Positions 34,773 to 46,667 of a stretch of DNA of 64,000 nt are shown in pieces. Source of the DNA: Lotus japonicus (Eukaryota; Streptophyta; Magnoliopsida; Fabales; Fabaceae); contig NC_080046.1 of the NCBI RefSeq assembly GCF_012489685.1, forward strand, positions 62,759,984 to 62,823,983, written 5' to 3'. Both the position numbers and the translations under genes were made by a program. The notes beneath the pieces are model-generated. The model did no database searches. It saw nothing but the letters and a program-made list of their open reading frames with translations, and was not told where the DNA came from. Numbering within the stretch: the stretch's first letter is position 1; each line of letters starts with the position of its first letter.

Positions 34773-37082
34773 CCCCCCAACTTACCGTCACTTATCGGAT
34801 GATTTCACTGTGTTGATTGAGCACCATGTGCACTCCTACTTCATATTTAGTTGTGATTCCTAATGTTGTTTTCCACTTTCTACTCTTCATATTTAGCATC
34901 CACTGCAATATTGTATGGTTTTCCATTTATTTTCATTTTCATGGGTGAAACAAACACGTATACACTTTTCATGATACACTCATTTTGTTTTCAATCTTTC
35001 CAAATAGACCGACATATCCTTCCCTCCCAATATATTTTGTATAAAAATAAAAAAAATGGTACAACTAACAGCTAACTACCCCACACACAGCACCTTTTCA
35101 CACATTATGCGAGAGAGCTAGCTTAGAAGAAGAGGATAAACGAATTAGGATTAGAGGGTATTTCTATCATTTGATTTATTTATTGCTCAACTTGCCGGAA
35201 CCGCACCATCTCGATCCTTCTTCAGTCTTCATTCAACACCTGAAGTTGCCATCGTCCCCTTCCTCTTCACTTGACGTCTCCTTGTTTCTGCAAATTAAAG
35301 CGGTGCTTCTCTTTTCTTTTCTCTGTTAACATTTTATTAAACCAAGCAGCACTACCATTTTCTTTTTCACTAAACATGTGTATGTGAAACAAATTAGGTA
35401 GGTTTAGTTATTGGGCTTGGCTTATAGTTTGTATTAATGTCTGTGAATATATTATATGTGCCTATAAAATTTGTGTGTTTGACTAAAATAAAATAATCTG
35501 TGCGTTAATTATATATTAGTCTATTTTAAGTCATAGGATTTTGATCAAACTTCTTTGGGTTGTTATTTCCCTGTATCTTATCTCCTTTTTCTTTTTAATG
35601 GAATAAGGAATAAAATGTTAAGTTAATGGAATAAGGAATAAAATAACTCTTAATAATTTTTTTAATGAACTCATATAATTTTAAATTTTGGTATGCTACA
35701 ACTAATTTATTTTAAAAAATTAGCCATGGTGAATGGCAATAGATACTGTCCCTGGCATAAATCACAGGCTCAAAGTCATGGCATGTAACCTTGTTAACTA
35801 ATATTTTTATAATATATCCATTTTATACACACCCTAATAGACATCCACCATCTATATATCTATATATCAACCTCGCTCAGTTAGCTACTTTCTATCTTTG
35901 GAATTGACAAAAGAAAGAGAAATGGGTATGATACATCACTGGTTGAAATTGGAATGTAAAATCGCAATCATAAAATTAGACCATGAGACTAAAAGTTGAT
36001 CTTTTTAGTGGCATTGGAGGTAAAGCTAGAGTTGTGGGGGCATTTGAAATTTTTGTGGGGCAGTCAAATATTTTTTATTATAACTACGTAGTATAGTATG
36101 AGAGACATCCCAAAGTGACATGGGGGCAAATGTCCAACACAGAGAGAGAGAGGTCTAGGTAAATAGCTAATTAATTAAGATGCTAGTTTTGGTTTTGCAA
36201 CACTTTTTTTTATACTTAATGAGAGATTTATTATGCATGTGATTTGAAATCAACTGACTGTGTTATCCTATTTTTTCTGCATGGTAGAAGTGACCTTCAT
36301 TGCCAAGTTTTTGGATGAGAAGCTTTGTGCGGGAACTTCAGAAGAGGGATTAGCTAGAGGGTACACTTGGTCAAGTTCTGGTTTTATTCAGGTATATATA
36401 TGCTCAATTTTTCATTGGTAGAGTGAAGTAGCTAACATCACACCCTGTCAATTTCTTGTATTTTTCATTCATGCTCACGGTGATATATCATTGCAGTGAA
36501 GGCAAAGAGTGAGGTACTGGCCTGGTCTTGGCAGCGAGAGATTTTTCTTTGACTACTTTTCCCTCTATAATGGGTATTTCTTCTCTGCCCTTATCTCCCT
36601 ATTTAGTTGCTTACCTTTGATATAAGGTTTTTTGTTGGTAAATGCATTGACTTTTATGTTCTAATTCAGCATTTTGCAGTACTGTCCATTGTCTTGTGAG
36701 GGATTTTTAGATCACAATAAATGTTAGGGTTCTTCTAAGATGGAACTTAGTTTGGTTTGGTCCATTGTAGAGGTTTTTTAGGAAGTGTGAGTGTTTTGGT
36801 TTCTTGCACTATAGCACTAGCATTCCCCTTATTAAAAAGAATGAACATAGTAAAAAAGCAACTGGCAAAGTAGGAAACTTAATGTTGAATTCACATTTTT
36901 TGTTTTTGGTTCTAAATTAGTCCATGTGTTTTTATTAAATTTTCATTATTGGTTTTTGATATACTCATTATGTTTGTTCATTATACTGGATTGGTAGCAT
37001 TTGGCTATTTTGCTAAAATTACACGCTAGTGAAGAAGACACAGAATGATGAAACATGTTAAAATTAATTGTGTTGATTTATA
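33759..37082. other. Upstream of the subtilase: mostly non-coding
   Basis: A long (TA)n run lies at about 34727-34770. Near 35850-35920 a tatatatctatatatca stretch precedes a purine-rich leader and an ATG followed at once by a possible donor, which could be a promoter and tiny first exon. Near 36290-36392 a short open stretch (VTFIAKFLDEKLCAGTSEEG) ends at a plausible donor. I do not recognise it. Confidence 0.4.
34727..34770. repeat. (TA)n microsatellite
   Basis: Uninterrupted TA dinucleotides. The same run is at about 43840-43886 in copy 2. Confidence 0.9.
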
Positions 37083-37277
37083 ATGTGGCAAACAGGCATT
37101 TACAAGTCTGTTCCGGAGCTATGGCTGAAGAAACAGTCTCTGAAGAAGCAATATGATGTGATGAGTTTCTTGCAGCGACTGAGGTTATGGGAGCATCGTC
37201 GGGAACCTTATATTGGCGATCTCACCTGGCCTACTCGCCATGGCAAGGCTCGCCACTTGGATTACATGGCTAAGCAG
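37083..37277 (+). pseudogene. Ribosomal protein L15 first-exon fragment
   Basis: Reads [13 protein letters not shown], then [19 protein letters not shown] and [17 protein letters not shown]. This is the N-terminus of cytosolic eL15 (usual form [20 protein letters not shown] and RPTRPDKARRLGYKAKQ). The original start codon position now reads ACA. A new upstream in-frame ATG is at 37083. A small insertion (LKKQY) repeats neighbouring codons. It ends at 37277 with gt, exactly where plant eL15 genes splice. The rest of eL15 is missing. The splice phase is zero and matches the subtilase exon at 37553, so the two could be joined. Confidence 0.82.
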
Positions 37278-37552
37278 GTCAAATCAACTTTTTATTTGTT
37301 TCATATGCTGATTTTAGAGCTTGATTTTACAATCTTTTTATTCACCTGATAGTTTCCCCCTATGTACTGTCTCAAACTTCATCTATTACTAGCCACTATA
37401 GTATCTGATATCTAACATCAAAATTGGTTATAAGTTTCATTTCTTAAGATATTATGATTGTTACTCATGATATATGGTGTCGGTTAAATTCTTCATATTT
37501 TGGACATTTGAATTGCGGTCTAATATTCATTTTTTTGTCTTTACTTTGTTAG

Positions 37553-40500
37553 TCCTACCTTGTATGCTTGGGATCACATTCATCTGGCCAAATTGCTGAT
37601 GTTGAATCAGTAACCAACTCTCACTATGATTTCCTTGGACCTTACATGGGAAGGTATAGAAGAATTTAACCACAAAGTCCATAAAATTTTGTGGTGGAAA
37701 AACCAATATGAACTGATTAGTTAAATTTTCTTATGTACATGCAGCACAGAGAAGGCCAAAGAAGCAATATTGTACTCTTATGATGATAAATTTTTTAATG
37801 GCTTTGCTGCAGTATTTGATGAAAATGTAGCATCGAATATTGCAAGTAAGTAGTTGAGCTTCATGCATTTATCCTACGTATATCTGCCCATTTTGGACTT
37901 ACTTAATTTTCTAACCATTGCTTTGTATTTGGTTCATGCAGAGCATCCGAATGTAATATCTGTAATCTTGAGCAAAAAACATACAATGCACACAACTCAC
38001 TCATGGTTTTTCCTTGGGTTAGCGGGAAAAACCGGTGAAGTTCCAAAGGCCTCATTATGGCAGAAATCATTTGGTGAAGATATAATAATTGGAAGTATAG
38101 ACTCAGGTAATGAATGATCGATCATTATCTTTACAATCGTTGATAATATATTCTTTTATCAATATATAAATAAAATGATTTCTAAATTATGGTTTATGAA
38201 TATTGATTGATAGGTGTTTGGCCTGAATCCAAGAGTTTTAGTGATGAAGGGATGGGACCAATCCCAACCAAGTGGAAAGGAATATGTCAGACAGACAAAA
38301 ACAATTCAGACAATTTTCACTGCAATAGGTTATTCTTTCTCTTTCAAAGTCCTCATAACAACTCCAATTTAAAGTTGGTTATATTTTAGTAAAAACATTC
38401 AGTCCTTATTAATATTAATTATATTTATTTAACTCTTGTTGTAAAAGAATTATGCAGCCATCATGCGTTTGTTGCAGAGTGCTTTTTATCTCCATGTTGT
38501 GAGGGCTGTTGTGGTTTTAGGAAAGAATCATGTATTTTTTGTATCTGCTAAATCTTGTTAGGTTGTTGGGATTCTTTTCATAGTTGGGCTTTGGCTTCTT
38601 TGAATTTAGGGTACTCTTTTTCCTTTTATAGGGTTTTTCCTAGTAAATGTTTTAATAAGGCCCTTACTCAAAGTTCTTGTTGGCCATAGCCCGGGGCATG
38701 ATGTCGGTGCGGGATGAATTTTGTAATTGTCTATCTTTTTGAAGTACCTCAATAAAATTATGTTGTTTGCTTTCAAAAAAAAATTGTTATGGCTATTGAA
38801 AGCAAATTTGTACGTATTTCAATATATGTTTGGAGATAGAAAGTTGTACCCAACAAGTTTAAATAGCTTCAGTAGAAGTTAAAATTGAGCTTATTAAGAT
38901 TGTGATTTGCATTAGTTGCATGATTAAAAAATTCTTCATCTTTTTAACTGTTTTTTTTATTTGAATTGATATTTGTTGCTCCTATTTACACTCACTATTT
39001 TTGTATAGAAAGCTAATTGGCGCAAGATACTTCTACCAATCGTTTAAATCTTTTGGTGGCAAGGGTTCATTTGCAAGTGCTCGTGACTTTGATGGTCATG
39101 GCACACACACACTATCCATTGCTGGAGGTAACATTGTTCATGGAGCAAGTGTATTTGGCCTTGGCAAGGGAACAGCGAGCGGTGCATTACCAAAAGCTCG
39201 AGTGGCCTCTTATAAGGTGGGATGGCGATCAAAATATGGTCAACCAGACTCTTGTGATTTAGACATTTTGAGTGCTTATGAAAAGGCCATCAGTGATGGC
39301 GTTGATGTTATTTCAATGTCAATGGGTGATGAGAATCCCGAGGAGTTTATTTATAGTGCTACTTGCTTAGGGTCCTTCAAGGCGGTTGCTAATGGAATTA
39401 TTGTTGTGAAGTCTGGAGGAAACAAAGGACCTTCTCCTAATACTGTCACCAACTTGGAACCGTGGGTAATCACGGTGGCTGCAAGCACAACAGACAGAGA
39501 GTTTTTTAGCTATATTACCCTTGGCAACAAGAAAGTCCTTAAGGTATTTTAATCTGTCTATCATCCCTTACCTTTACATTCTTGTATATAATAGTCTATA
39601 TCATTAAGACCTAAGCTTGATCTTGTTCTTTTATTGTTAGGGAACAAGCTTTCATAAGTCTGACTTAACACCTGGGAAATTCTACCCGTTGGTCAGGGGT
39701 GTTGATGTCAAAGCCCGCGATGCATCTGCCGAAAATGCGTAAGAGAACTTAAATTAAGTTGATCCTCTTAATTCTTTTTTACCTATGATAGTGAGTATTC
39801 TCTTGATATAATTAATTCTTGTAGCATGTTATGCGAGAGTGGAGCTATTGATGAAAAAAAGGCAAAGGGAAAAATACTATTTTGCCTTTTAGGTGGTGAT
39901 TTTTCGGTGTATGAGAAGGGTGTGGAAGCAGCGCGTGCAGGCGCGGTTGGATTGATTTTGGCTAGTGACGGGGATTTAGAAGTTGCTGAATGCCCTGATG
40001 ATGTTCATGTGCTTCCTGCTTCACATGTCAACTCTAAAGATGCTAGTTACATTCTGAATTACATCAAGCACAACAGGTAGTTTTCTTCCTTATGCTCCAT
40101 GCTTTTGAAATTGATTTATCCATGCCTAACAATTTTATACTATGCACATATGATGCAGGTCGCCCAAGGCTCATATTTCAAGGGTGGAAACACAACTGGG
40201 CATAAACCCCGCACCTTATGTTGCTTCATTTTCTTCAAGGGGCCCAAATCGTCTTGACCCAGCAATCCTTAAGGTTGCGTTTGTTTTTCATGATTATAAA
40301 TCACGCTTTAGGCTATCTTAAACCTTAATTGATCATGTATTATTTCTGTTTCAGCCTGACATCACTGCACCGGGAGTAAACATTATCGCTGCTTGTGCTG
40401 GTGCGTATATGGGAACTCCTTTCATTAAAATGTCAGGCACCTCAATGGCAGCTCCTCATGTTGCCGGCATTGCTGGATTGCTTAAATCAATCCATCCTGA

Positions 40501-41225
40501 TTGGAGTGCTGCTGCTATCAAGTCAGCACTAATGACCACAGGTAAATGGGTTTGTTTACACGTACACTTATAGCTATAAGATCATTGCATTGACATTCAA
40601 TTTCTTATACCATTTATTATAAAAAATAACCTCTCCTTCTGCAGCAAGTACAGAAGATAACTCTGGAGGGCCTATGTGGGAGTCAGATTATTCAGAATTG
40701 GAAGAGGCAACTCCATTTGCTTGTGGCGCAGGCCACATTCAACCTAATCGTGCTATGGACCCAGGTCTTGTGTATGATTTGGATGTTTGTGATTACTTGG
40801 ACTACCTATCACAGCGTGGTTGTGATAGTTTTGATCTAGAGATGTTCTACAACAGACCGTATACTCCTTCAAAGTCATTCAAAATCGGAAATTTTAATTA
40901 TCCGTCTATTGTGGTTCTTGACCTTGATCTTGGACGCTCTGTGACGGTTAGTCGTGTTTTTACGAATGTTGGGTCCCCCAGCGAGTATAGAGTGAAAATC
41001 AAGGCACATCCACAATTGCAAGTTGTAGTTAAGCCTCACATTTTGACCTTCAAGAAAAAAGGTCAAAAAAAGGAGTTTAAGGTAACATTTACCTGGAAGC
41101 CTAAGACGAAGACGAAGGCGAAGGCGAAGGCAAAGACAAAGACTGAATATGTCTTTGGAAGGATACTTTGGAGTGACGGGGAGCACGATGTGAACACTCC
41201 TATCACGGTTAGATACCCCAAGTAG
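37553..41225 (+). CDS. Subtilase (S8 family, SBT5-like), copy 1
   Basis: Exons 37553-37653, 37745-37845, 37942-38106, 38214-38328, 39009-39543, 39641-39738, 39825-40076, 40159-40273, 40355-40541 and 40645-41225. All have GT-AG introns and phases that match, giving 749 codons plus stop. Order: I9 propeptide ([42 protein letters not shown]); catalytic Asp in [13 protein letters not shown]; His in [11 protein letters not shown]; oxyanion Asn in [15 protein letters not shown]-domain insert ([13 protein letters not shown]); catalytic Ser in [13 protein letters not shown]; and an Fn3-like C-terminal domain ending VRYPK. All four active-site residues are present. Plant subtilases are normally secreted endoproteases of the cell wall space. 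No signal-peptide exon is visible upstream; instead the L15 exon lies there. A lysine-rich KT/KA repeat sits in the Fn3 domain. The gene may be live, chimeric or N-truncated. Confidence 0.88.
38480..38784 (+). mobile_element. LINE 3' end in subtilase intron 4
   Basis: The last 300 bp run through gggtttttcctagtaaatg and ataaggcccttactc to an A-run at about 38775, the look of a plant LINE 3' UTR with tail. The orientation is the same as the gene. The same insert is at about 47595-47899 in copy 2. No clear target duplication. Confidence 0.55.
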
Positions 41226-41454
41226 CTTCCTTGTGAATTCCATCGTATTGTAATAATTAATATGATTACTTAAGCCATTTGGCAATTCTGTTCTAGTACT
41301 TAAGCTTTACTGTTTCAGGCATTTAATTTCAAATTCATGTTCTGTGACTGTATGACCGTAGAGAAATTATCTAGAAAAACAGAAATTCCTTCTGCACTCA
41401 TGAAGTGTACCAAATCAGAACAAATTTTACTGTCTGCTGTATTTTGGTTCTGTT

Positions 41455-41645
41455 TACAAAGGAACACTTGCAGGTGGTGGATCAATTGTTGTAGTTAAAA
41501 TGTTAAATCTTCAAAAAAGAAATGCCAAGACCCTAATCTTTGAGTACATGTCTAATGGTAGTGTTCAGGTGATGCATCGAAATTTTCGTTGTGATATAAA
41601 GCCAAACAATGTTCTTCTTGGCAATGATATGGTGGTCGGTCATGT
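41455..41645 (+). pseudogene. LRR receptor kinase domain scrap
   Basis: Reads GTLAGGGSIVVVKMLNLQKR (ATP-loop part and the beta3 lysine), then LIFEYMSNGSVQ (hinge), then CDIKPNNVLLGNDMVV (catalytic loop region), joined with large deletions between. It matches the LRR-XII receptor kinase type. The HRD-like Asp is present, but the protein is far too short to fold. Copy 2 carries the same scrap at about 50570-50760. Confidence 0.75.
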
Positions 41646-42399
41646 TTGAAATTGAAGCTATCTGTTTTCTTCATGGTATTTCCAAGTAATTGGATAGCAT
41701 GTTATTTTATGAGATGTCAGTTATTTAGCTTCCTTCCTTTTTTGAGTTGCTTTTATTCTCCTTATTTTGAATTTATATTCTCCTTTTTATTGTTTAAGTT
41801 GCTTGCTGAAGTACCACGAGGCACACTTTTCATATGCTGCTGATTTGCATTCTTGCAAGGTAGGCGGCTATGTCCGTGAAGTCTGCACCACTGTATGAGA
41901 CTGATAGGTGCTGCTGAGAGAGACTGCATTAACATTATCCTGCCATCAATTGGATAATTAAGAACATCAATAAACAAGAATACTTAGTATAACAATCGGG
42001 CATTGATCATCACAATGTCACCAGTTATATGCAAAGCCCTGATTTAAAACTTGTATACGTTATAAAATTATCAAATGGCAAATGAACATTTGAGTTCCTT
42101 TCCTTTGAAAAGTATCACTAACACTAGTGAAGAAAAAAAGTTTAATTATAAAATAGTATACATGAGTTCCATGAACTATATTCAGGACACCCTCAGTAAA
42201 AACAACCTTCATTGCCAATTCTGCAAGCATTATAGAAGCACCTCGAATAGATTGTCTTTTATCCTGTAGCTATCCCTTTGGTTACAAAGGCAACAAGGTG
42301 TACAGTTTGCAAACAAGAAAGTTCACTATCTCCAGAGATGTTAGTTCCAGTAGGATATTTTCCCCTTTGCAGCATTTCCTAGTTCTCCTTGCATCTCGT
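41646..42399. other. Non-coding stretch between kinase scrap and copia fragment
   Basis: Part of it (about 41660-41985) recurs in diverged form near 52540-53030. No gene seen. Confidence 0.5.
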
Positions 42400-42771
42400 C
42401 TTTGTTTCCAGAAGTCGTACTGACTATTCCTACTGATATTGATGCTGAAGTAGAAGCCAGGGAACCCCACACTCCTTCTTTACCATCAAATCAATATGAA
42501 CCAGATCCCACCCCTACACCACAGTCTGCTTCTGGTCCTTCACACCACCATCAACAGCCTTTGAGAAAATCATCTCGTGTAACAAGGTTACCAAATCATC
42601 TTAAGGATTATTCCTTGATAGTGGCTTATCCAATTCAGATTCATGTCACATACGACAAATTGTCATCCTCATATCTTTCCTTTGTCAATCAAGTTTTTTG
42701 GAATCTATGAACCCCAATACTATCATCAAGCTGTTAATTTTCCTAAATGGAGGAAAGCTGTGGCAGAGGAA
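42400..42771 (+). pseudogene. Copia polyprotein fragment, cut by the gap
   Basis: Reads REPHTPSLPSNQYEPDPTPT, then RKSSRVTRLPNHLKDY and KFPKWRKAV-type sequence. This is the link between integrase and reverse transcriptase of Ty1/copia elements. A one-base insertion near 42697 breaks the frame relative to copy 2. The sequence stops at the N run. Confidence 0.8.
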
Positions 42772-42871
42772 NNNNNNNNNNNNNNNNNNNNNNNNNNNNN
42801 NNNNNNNNNNNNNNNNNNNNNNNNNNNNNNNNNNNNNNNNNNNNNNNNNNNNNNNNNNNNNNNNNNNNNNN
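42772..42871. other. Assembly gap of exactly 100 N
   Basis: One hundred Ns, the customary placeholder for a gap of unknown size. Confidence 1.
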
Positions 42872-43839
42872 GAAATCAACGAGTAAGGCTTAGGTAGTGT
42901 TTGGTAGACAGGTGTGAAGGGAACGGAACATGCATGTTCTGTTCAGTGTTTGTCATGTTTTTGATATGAAACGGAAAGCTTATTATTATATGATTGGATT
43001 TCGGGTTGAGTTGGATGAATTATTATGGAATCCGGTATCCGATCCGAAGATGATTGGATCATAGTAAAATTCATCTGATGGAGCCGTTTGCTCACTCCAA
43101 CCCGCATTTTTATCATTGGATCGGATTGGGTTGGATGCAGGTTAAGGGTGATGGGGGCAAATGACCCCACCTGAATTCCAAAAAATAGGCTAATAGTATG
43201 ACAGAATATTAGGATACTAGTGTAATATTGCCCCCAGACTACATAAAATGCCCCCACTATCATTTCCACTAGGTAATATACTCTTTTGTTTTCTTTAATT
43301 TCCATTTGATAGTATATCCGATCCATTGTATCACTCATTCTTATTTCCATTTGATAGTATTCTTCTCTAACAATACAACACCATGTCCATCACTTCAGCA
43401 CTCTTCCCTTTTTCTCATCCAGTATTAACCCCTTCTTATTCCTTCTAAAATTTGTATATGTTTCTAAATGCATGCATACCAGATATTTGATAATACCAAT
43501 TAATTGGTGAGATATTTTCCCTCAAATTACATGTCCTGATCAAATGTTTTACTGTACTTTTCAGTTCCTAACTCTTGCTTTTTTAGGCACAGAGTTCCTA
43601 ACCTTGTTAATGACTATAAGTTATTAAATTAACTTCAAAAGGAGATAAACATTCATTAGACTAAGTGAGCGATGAGAAGAGACAAGGGAGAAATGTAAGA
43701 TATGATAAATAATGTGATAAGAAAAGAAAAGATGTAGGAAAAGAAATTGAGAAGAAATGAAATGGAACAGAAAATTATTTGTAAATAAATCAAAACACAA
43801 TATAGAAAACAACTAAAAATTGAACAAGTTACAAATATG

Positions 43840-43889
<50 letters not shown>

Positions 43890-46197
43890 CCCCCCAACTT
43901 ACCGTCACTTATCGGATGATTTCACTGTGTTGATTGAGCACATGTGCACTCCTACTTCATATTTAGTTGTGATTCCTAATGTTGTTTTCCACTTTCTACT
44001 CTTCATATTTAGCATCCACTGCAATATTGTATGGTTTTCCATTTATTTTCATTTTCATGGGTGAAACAAACACGTATACACTTTTCATGATACACTCATT
44101 TTGTTTTCAATCTTTCCAAATAGACCGACATATCCTTCCCTCCCAATATATTTTGTATAAAAATAAAAAAATGGTACAACTAACAGCTAACTACCCCACA
44201 CACAGCACCTTTTCACACATTATGCGAGAGAGCTAGCTTAGAAGAAGAGGATAAACGAATTAGGATTAGAGGGTATTTCTATCATTTGATTTATTTATTG
44301 CTCAACTTGCCGGAACCGCACCATCTCGATCCTTCTTCAGTCTTCATTCAACACCTGAAGTTGCCATCGTCCCCTTCCTCTTCACTTGACGTCTCCTTGT
44401 TTCTGCAAATTAAAGCGGTGCTTCTCTTTTCTTTTCTCTGTTAACATTTTATTAAACCAAGCAGCACTACCATTTTCTTTTTCACTAAACATGTGTATGT
44501 GAAACAAATTAGGTAGGTTTAGTTATTGGGCTTGGCTTATAGTTTGTATTAATGTCTGTGAATATATTATATGTGCCTATAAAATTTGTGTGTTTGACTA
44601 AAATAAAATAATCTGTGCGTTAATTATATATTAGTCTATTTTAAGTCATAGGATTTTGATCAAACTTCTTTGGGTTGTTATTTCCCTGTATCTTATCTCC
44701 TTTTTCTTTTTAATGGAATAAGGAATAAAATGTTAAGTTAATGGAATAAGGAATAAAATAACTCTTAATAATTTTTTTAATGAACTCATATAATTTTAAA
44801 TTTTGGTATGCTACAACTAATTTATTTTAAAAAATTAGCCATGGTGAATGGCAATAGATACTGTCCCTGGCATAAATCACAGGCTCAAAGTCATGGCATG
44901 TAACCTTGTTAACTAATATTTTTATAATATATCCATTTTATACACACCCTAATAGACATCCACCATCTATATATCTATATATCAACCTCGCTCAGTTAGC
45001 TACTTTCTATCTTTGGAATTGACAAAAGAAAGAGAAATGGGTATGATACATCACTGGTTGAAATTGGAATGTAAAATCGCAATCATAAAATTAGACCATG
45101 AGACTAAAAGTTGATCTTTTTAGTGGCATTGGAGGTAAAGCTAGAGTTGTGGGGGCATTTGAAATTTTTGTGGGGCAGTCAAATATTTTTTATTATAACT
45201 ACGTAGTATAGTATGAGAGACATCCCAAAGTGACATGGGGGCAAATGTCCAACACAGAGAGAGAGAGGTCTAGGTAAATAGCTAATTAATTAAGATGCTA
45301 GTTTTGGTTTTGCAACACTTTTTTTTATACTTAATGAGAGATTTATTATGCATGTGATTTGAAATCAACTGACTGTGTTATCCTATTTTTTCTGCATGGT
45401 AGAAGTGACCTTCATTGCCAAGTTTTTGGATGAGAAGCTTTGTGCGGGAACTTCAGAAGAGGGATTAGCTAGAGGGTACACTTGGTCAAGTTCTGGTTTT
45501 ATTCAGGTATATATATGCTCAATTTTTCATTGGTAGAGTGAAGTAGCTAACATCACACCCTGTCAATTTCTTGTATTTTTCATTCATGCTCACGGTGATA
45601 TATCATTGCAGTGAAGGCAAAGAGTGAGGTACTGGCCTGGTCTTGGCAGCGAGAGATTTTTCTTTGACTACTTTTCCCTCTATAATGGGTATTTCTTCTC
45701 TGCCCTTATCTCCCTATTTAGTTGCTTACCTTTGATATAAGGTTTTTTGTTGGTAAATGCATTGACTTTTATGTTCTAATTCAGCATTTTGCAGTACTGT
45801 CCATTGTCTTGTGAGGGATTTTTAGATCACAATAAATGTTAGGGTTCTTCTAAGATGGAACTTAGTTTGGTTTGGTCCATTGTAGAGGTTTTTTAGGAAG
45901 TGTGAGTGTTTTGGTTTCTTGCACTATAGCACTAGCATTCCCCTTATTAAAAAGAATGAACATAGTAAAAAAGCAACTGGCAAAGTAGGAAACTTAATGT
46001 TGAATTCACATTTTTTGTTTTTGGTTCTAAATTAGTCCATGTGTTTTTATTAAATTTTCATTATTGGTTTTTGATATACTCATTATGTTTGTTCATTATA
46101 CTGGATTGGTAGCATTTGGCTATTTTGCTAAAATTACACGCTAGTGAAGAAGACACAGAATGATGAAACATGTTAAAATTAATTGTGTTGATTTATA

Positions 46198-46392
46198 ATG
46201 TGGCAAACAGGCATTTACAAGTCTGTTCCGGAGCTATGGCTGAAGAAACAGTCTCTGAAGAAGCAATATGATGTGATGAGTTTCTTGCAGCGACTGAGGT
46301 TATGGGAGCATCGTCGGGAACCTTATATTGGCGATCTCACCTGGCCTACTCGCCATGGCAAGGCTCGCCACTTGGATTACATGGCTAAGCAG
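46198..46392 (+). pseudogene. Ribosomal protein L15 first-exon fragment, copy 2
   Basis: Identical in translation to the fragment at 37083-37277, with the same donor and the same in-frame ATG. Confidence 0.82.
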
Positions 46393-46667
46393 GTCAAATC
46401 AACTTTTTATTTGTTTCATATGCTGATTTTAGAGCTTGATTTTACAATCTTTTTATTCACCTGATAGTTTCCCCCTATGTACTGTCTCAAACTTCATCTA
46501 TTACTAGCCACTATAGTATCTGATATCTAACATCAAAATTGGTTATAAGTTTCATTTCTTAAGATATTATGATTGTTACTCATGATATATGGTGTCGGTT
46601 AAATTCTTCATATTTTGGACATTTGAATTGCGGTCTAATATTCATTTTTTTGTCTTTACTTTGTTAG

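Larger units (their letters stand above)
33758..42771. repeat. 9.0-kb duplicated block, copy 1
   Basis: Base-for-base match to 42872-51887 with only a handful of differences seen, mostly single-base indels. The block stops at the base before the N run. Confidence 0.97.

Noticed and set aside
40875..41285. 136-codon minus-strand ORF over the last subtilase exon
   Set aside because: It is the antisense shadow of the Fn3-like domain. Its LRLRLRL run is just the KT/KA repeat read backwards.
42643..42897. ORFs running through the N block
   Set aside because: They translate unknown bases and cannot be real calls.
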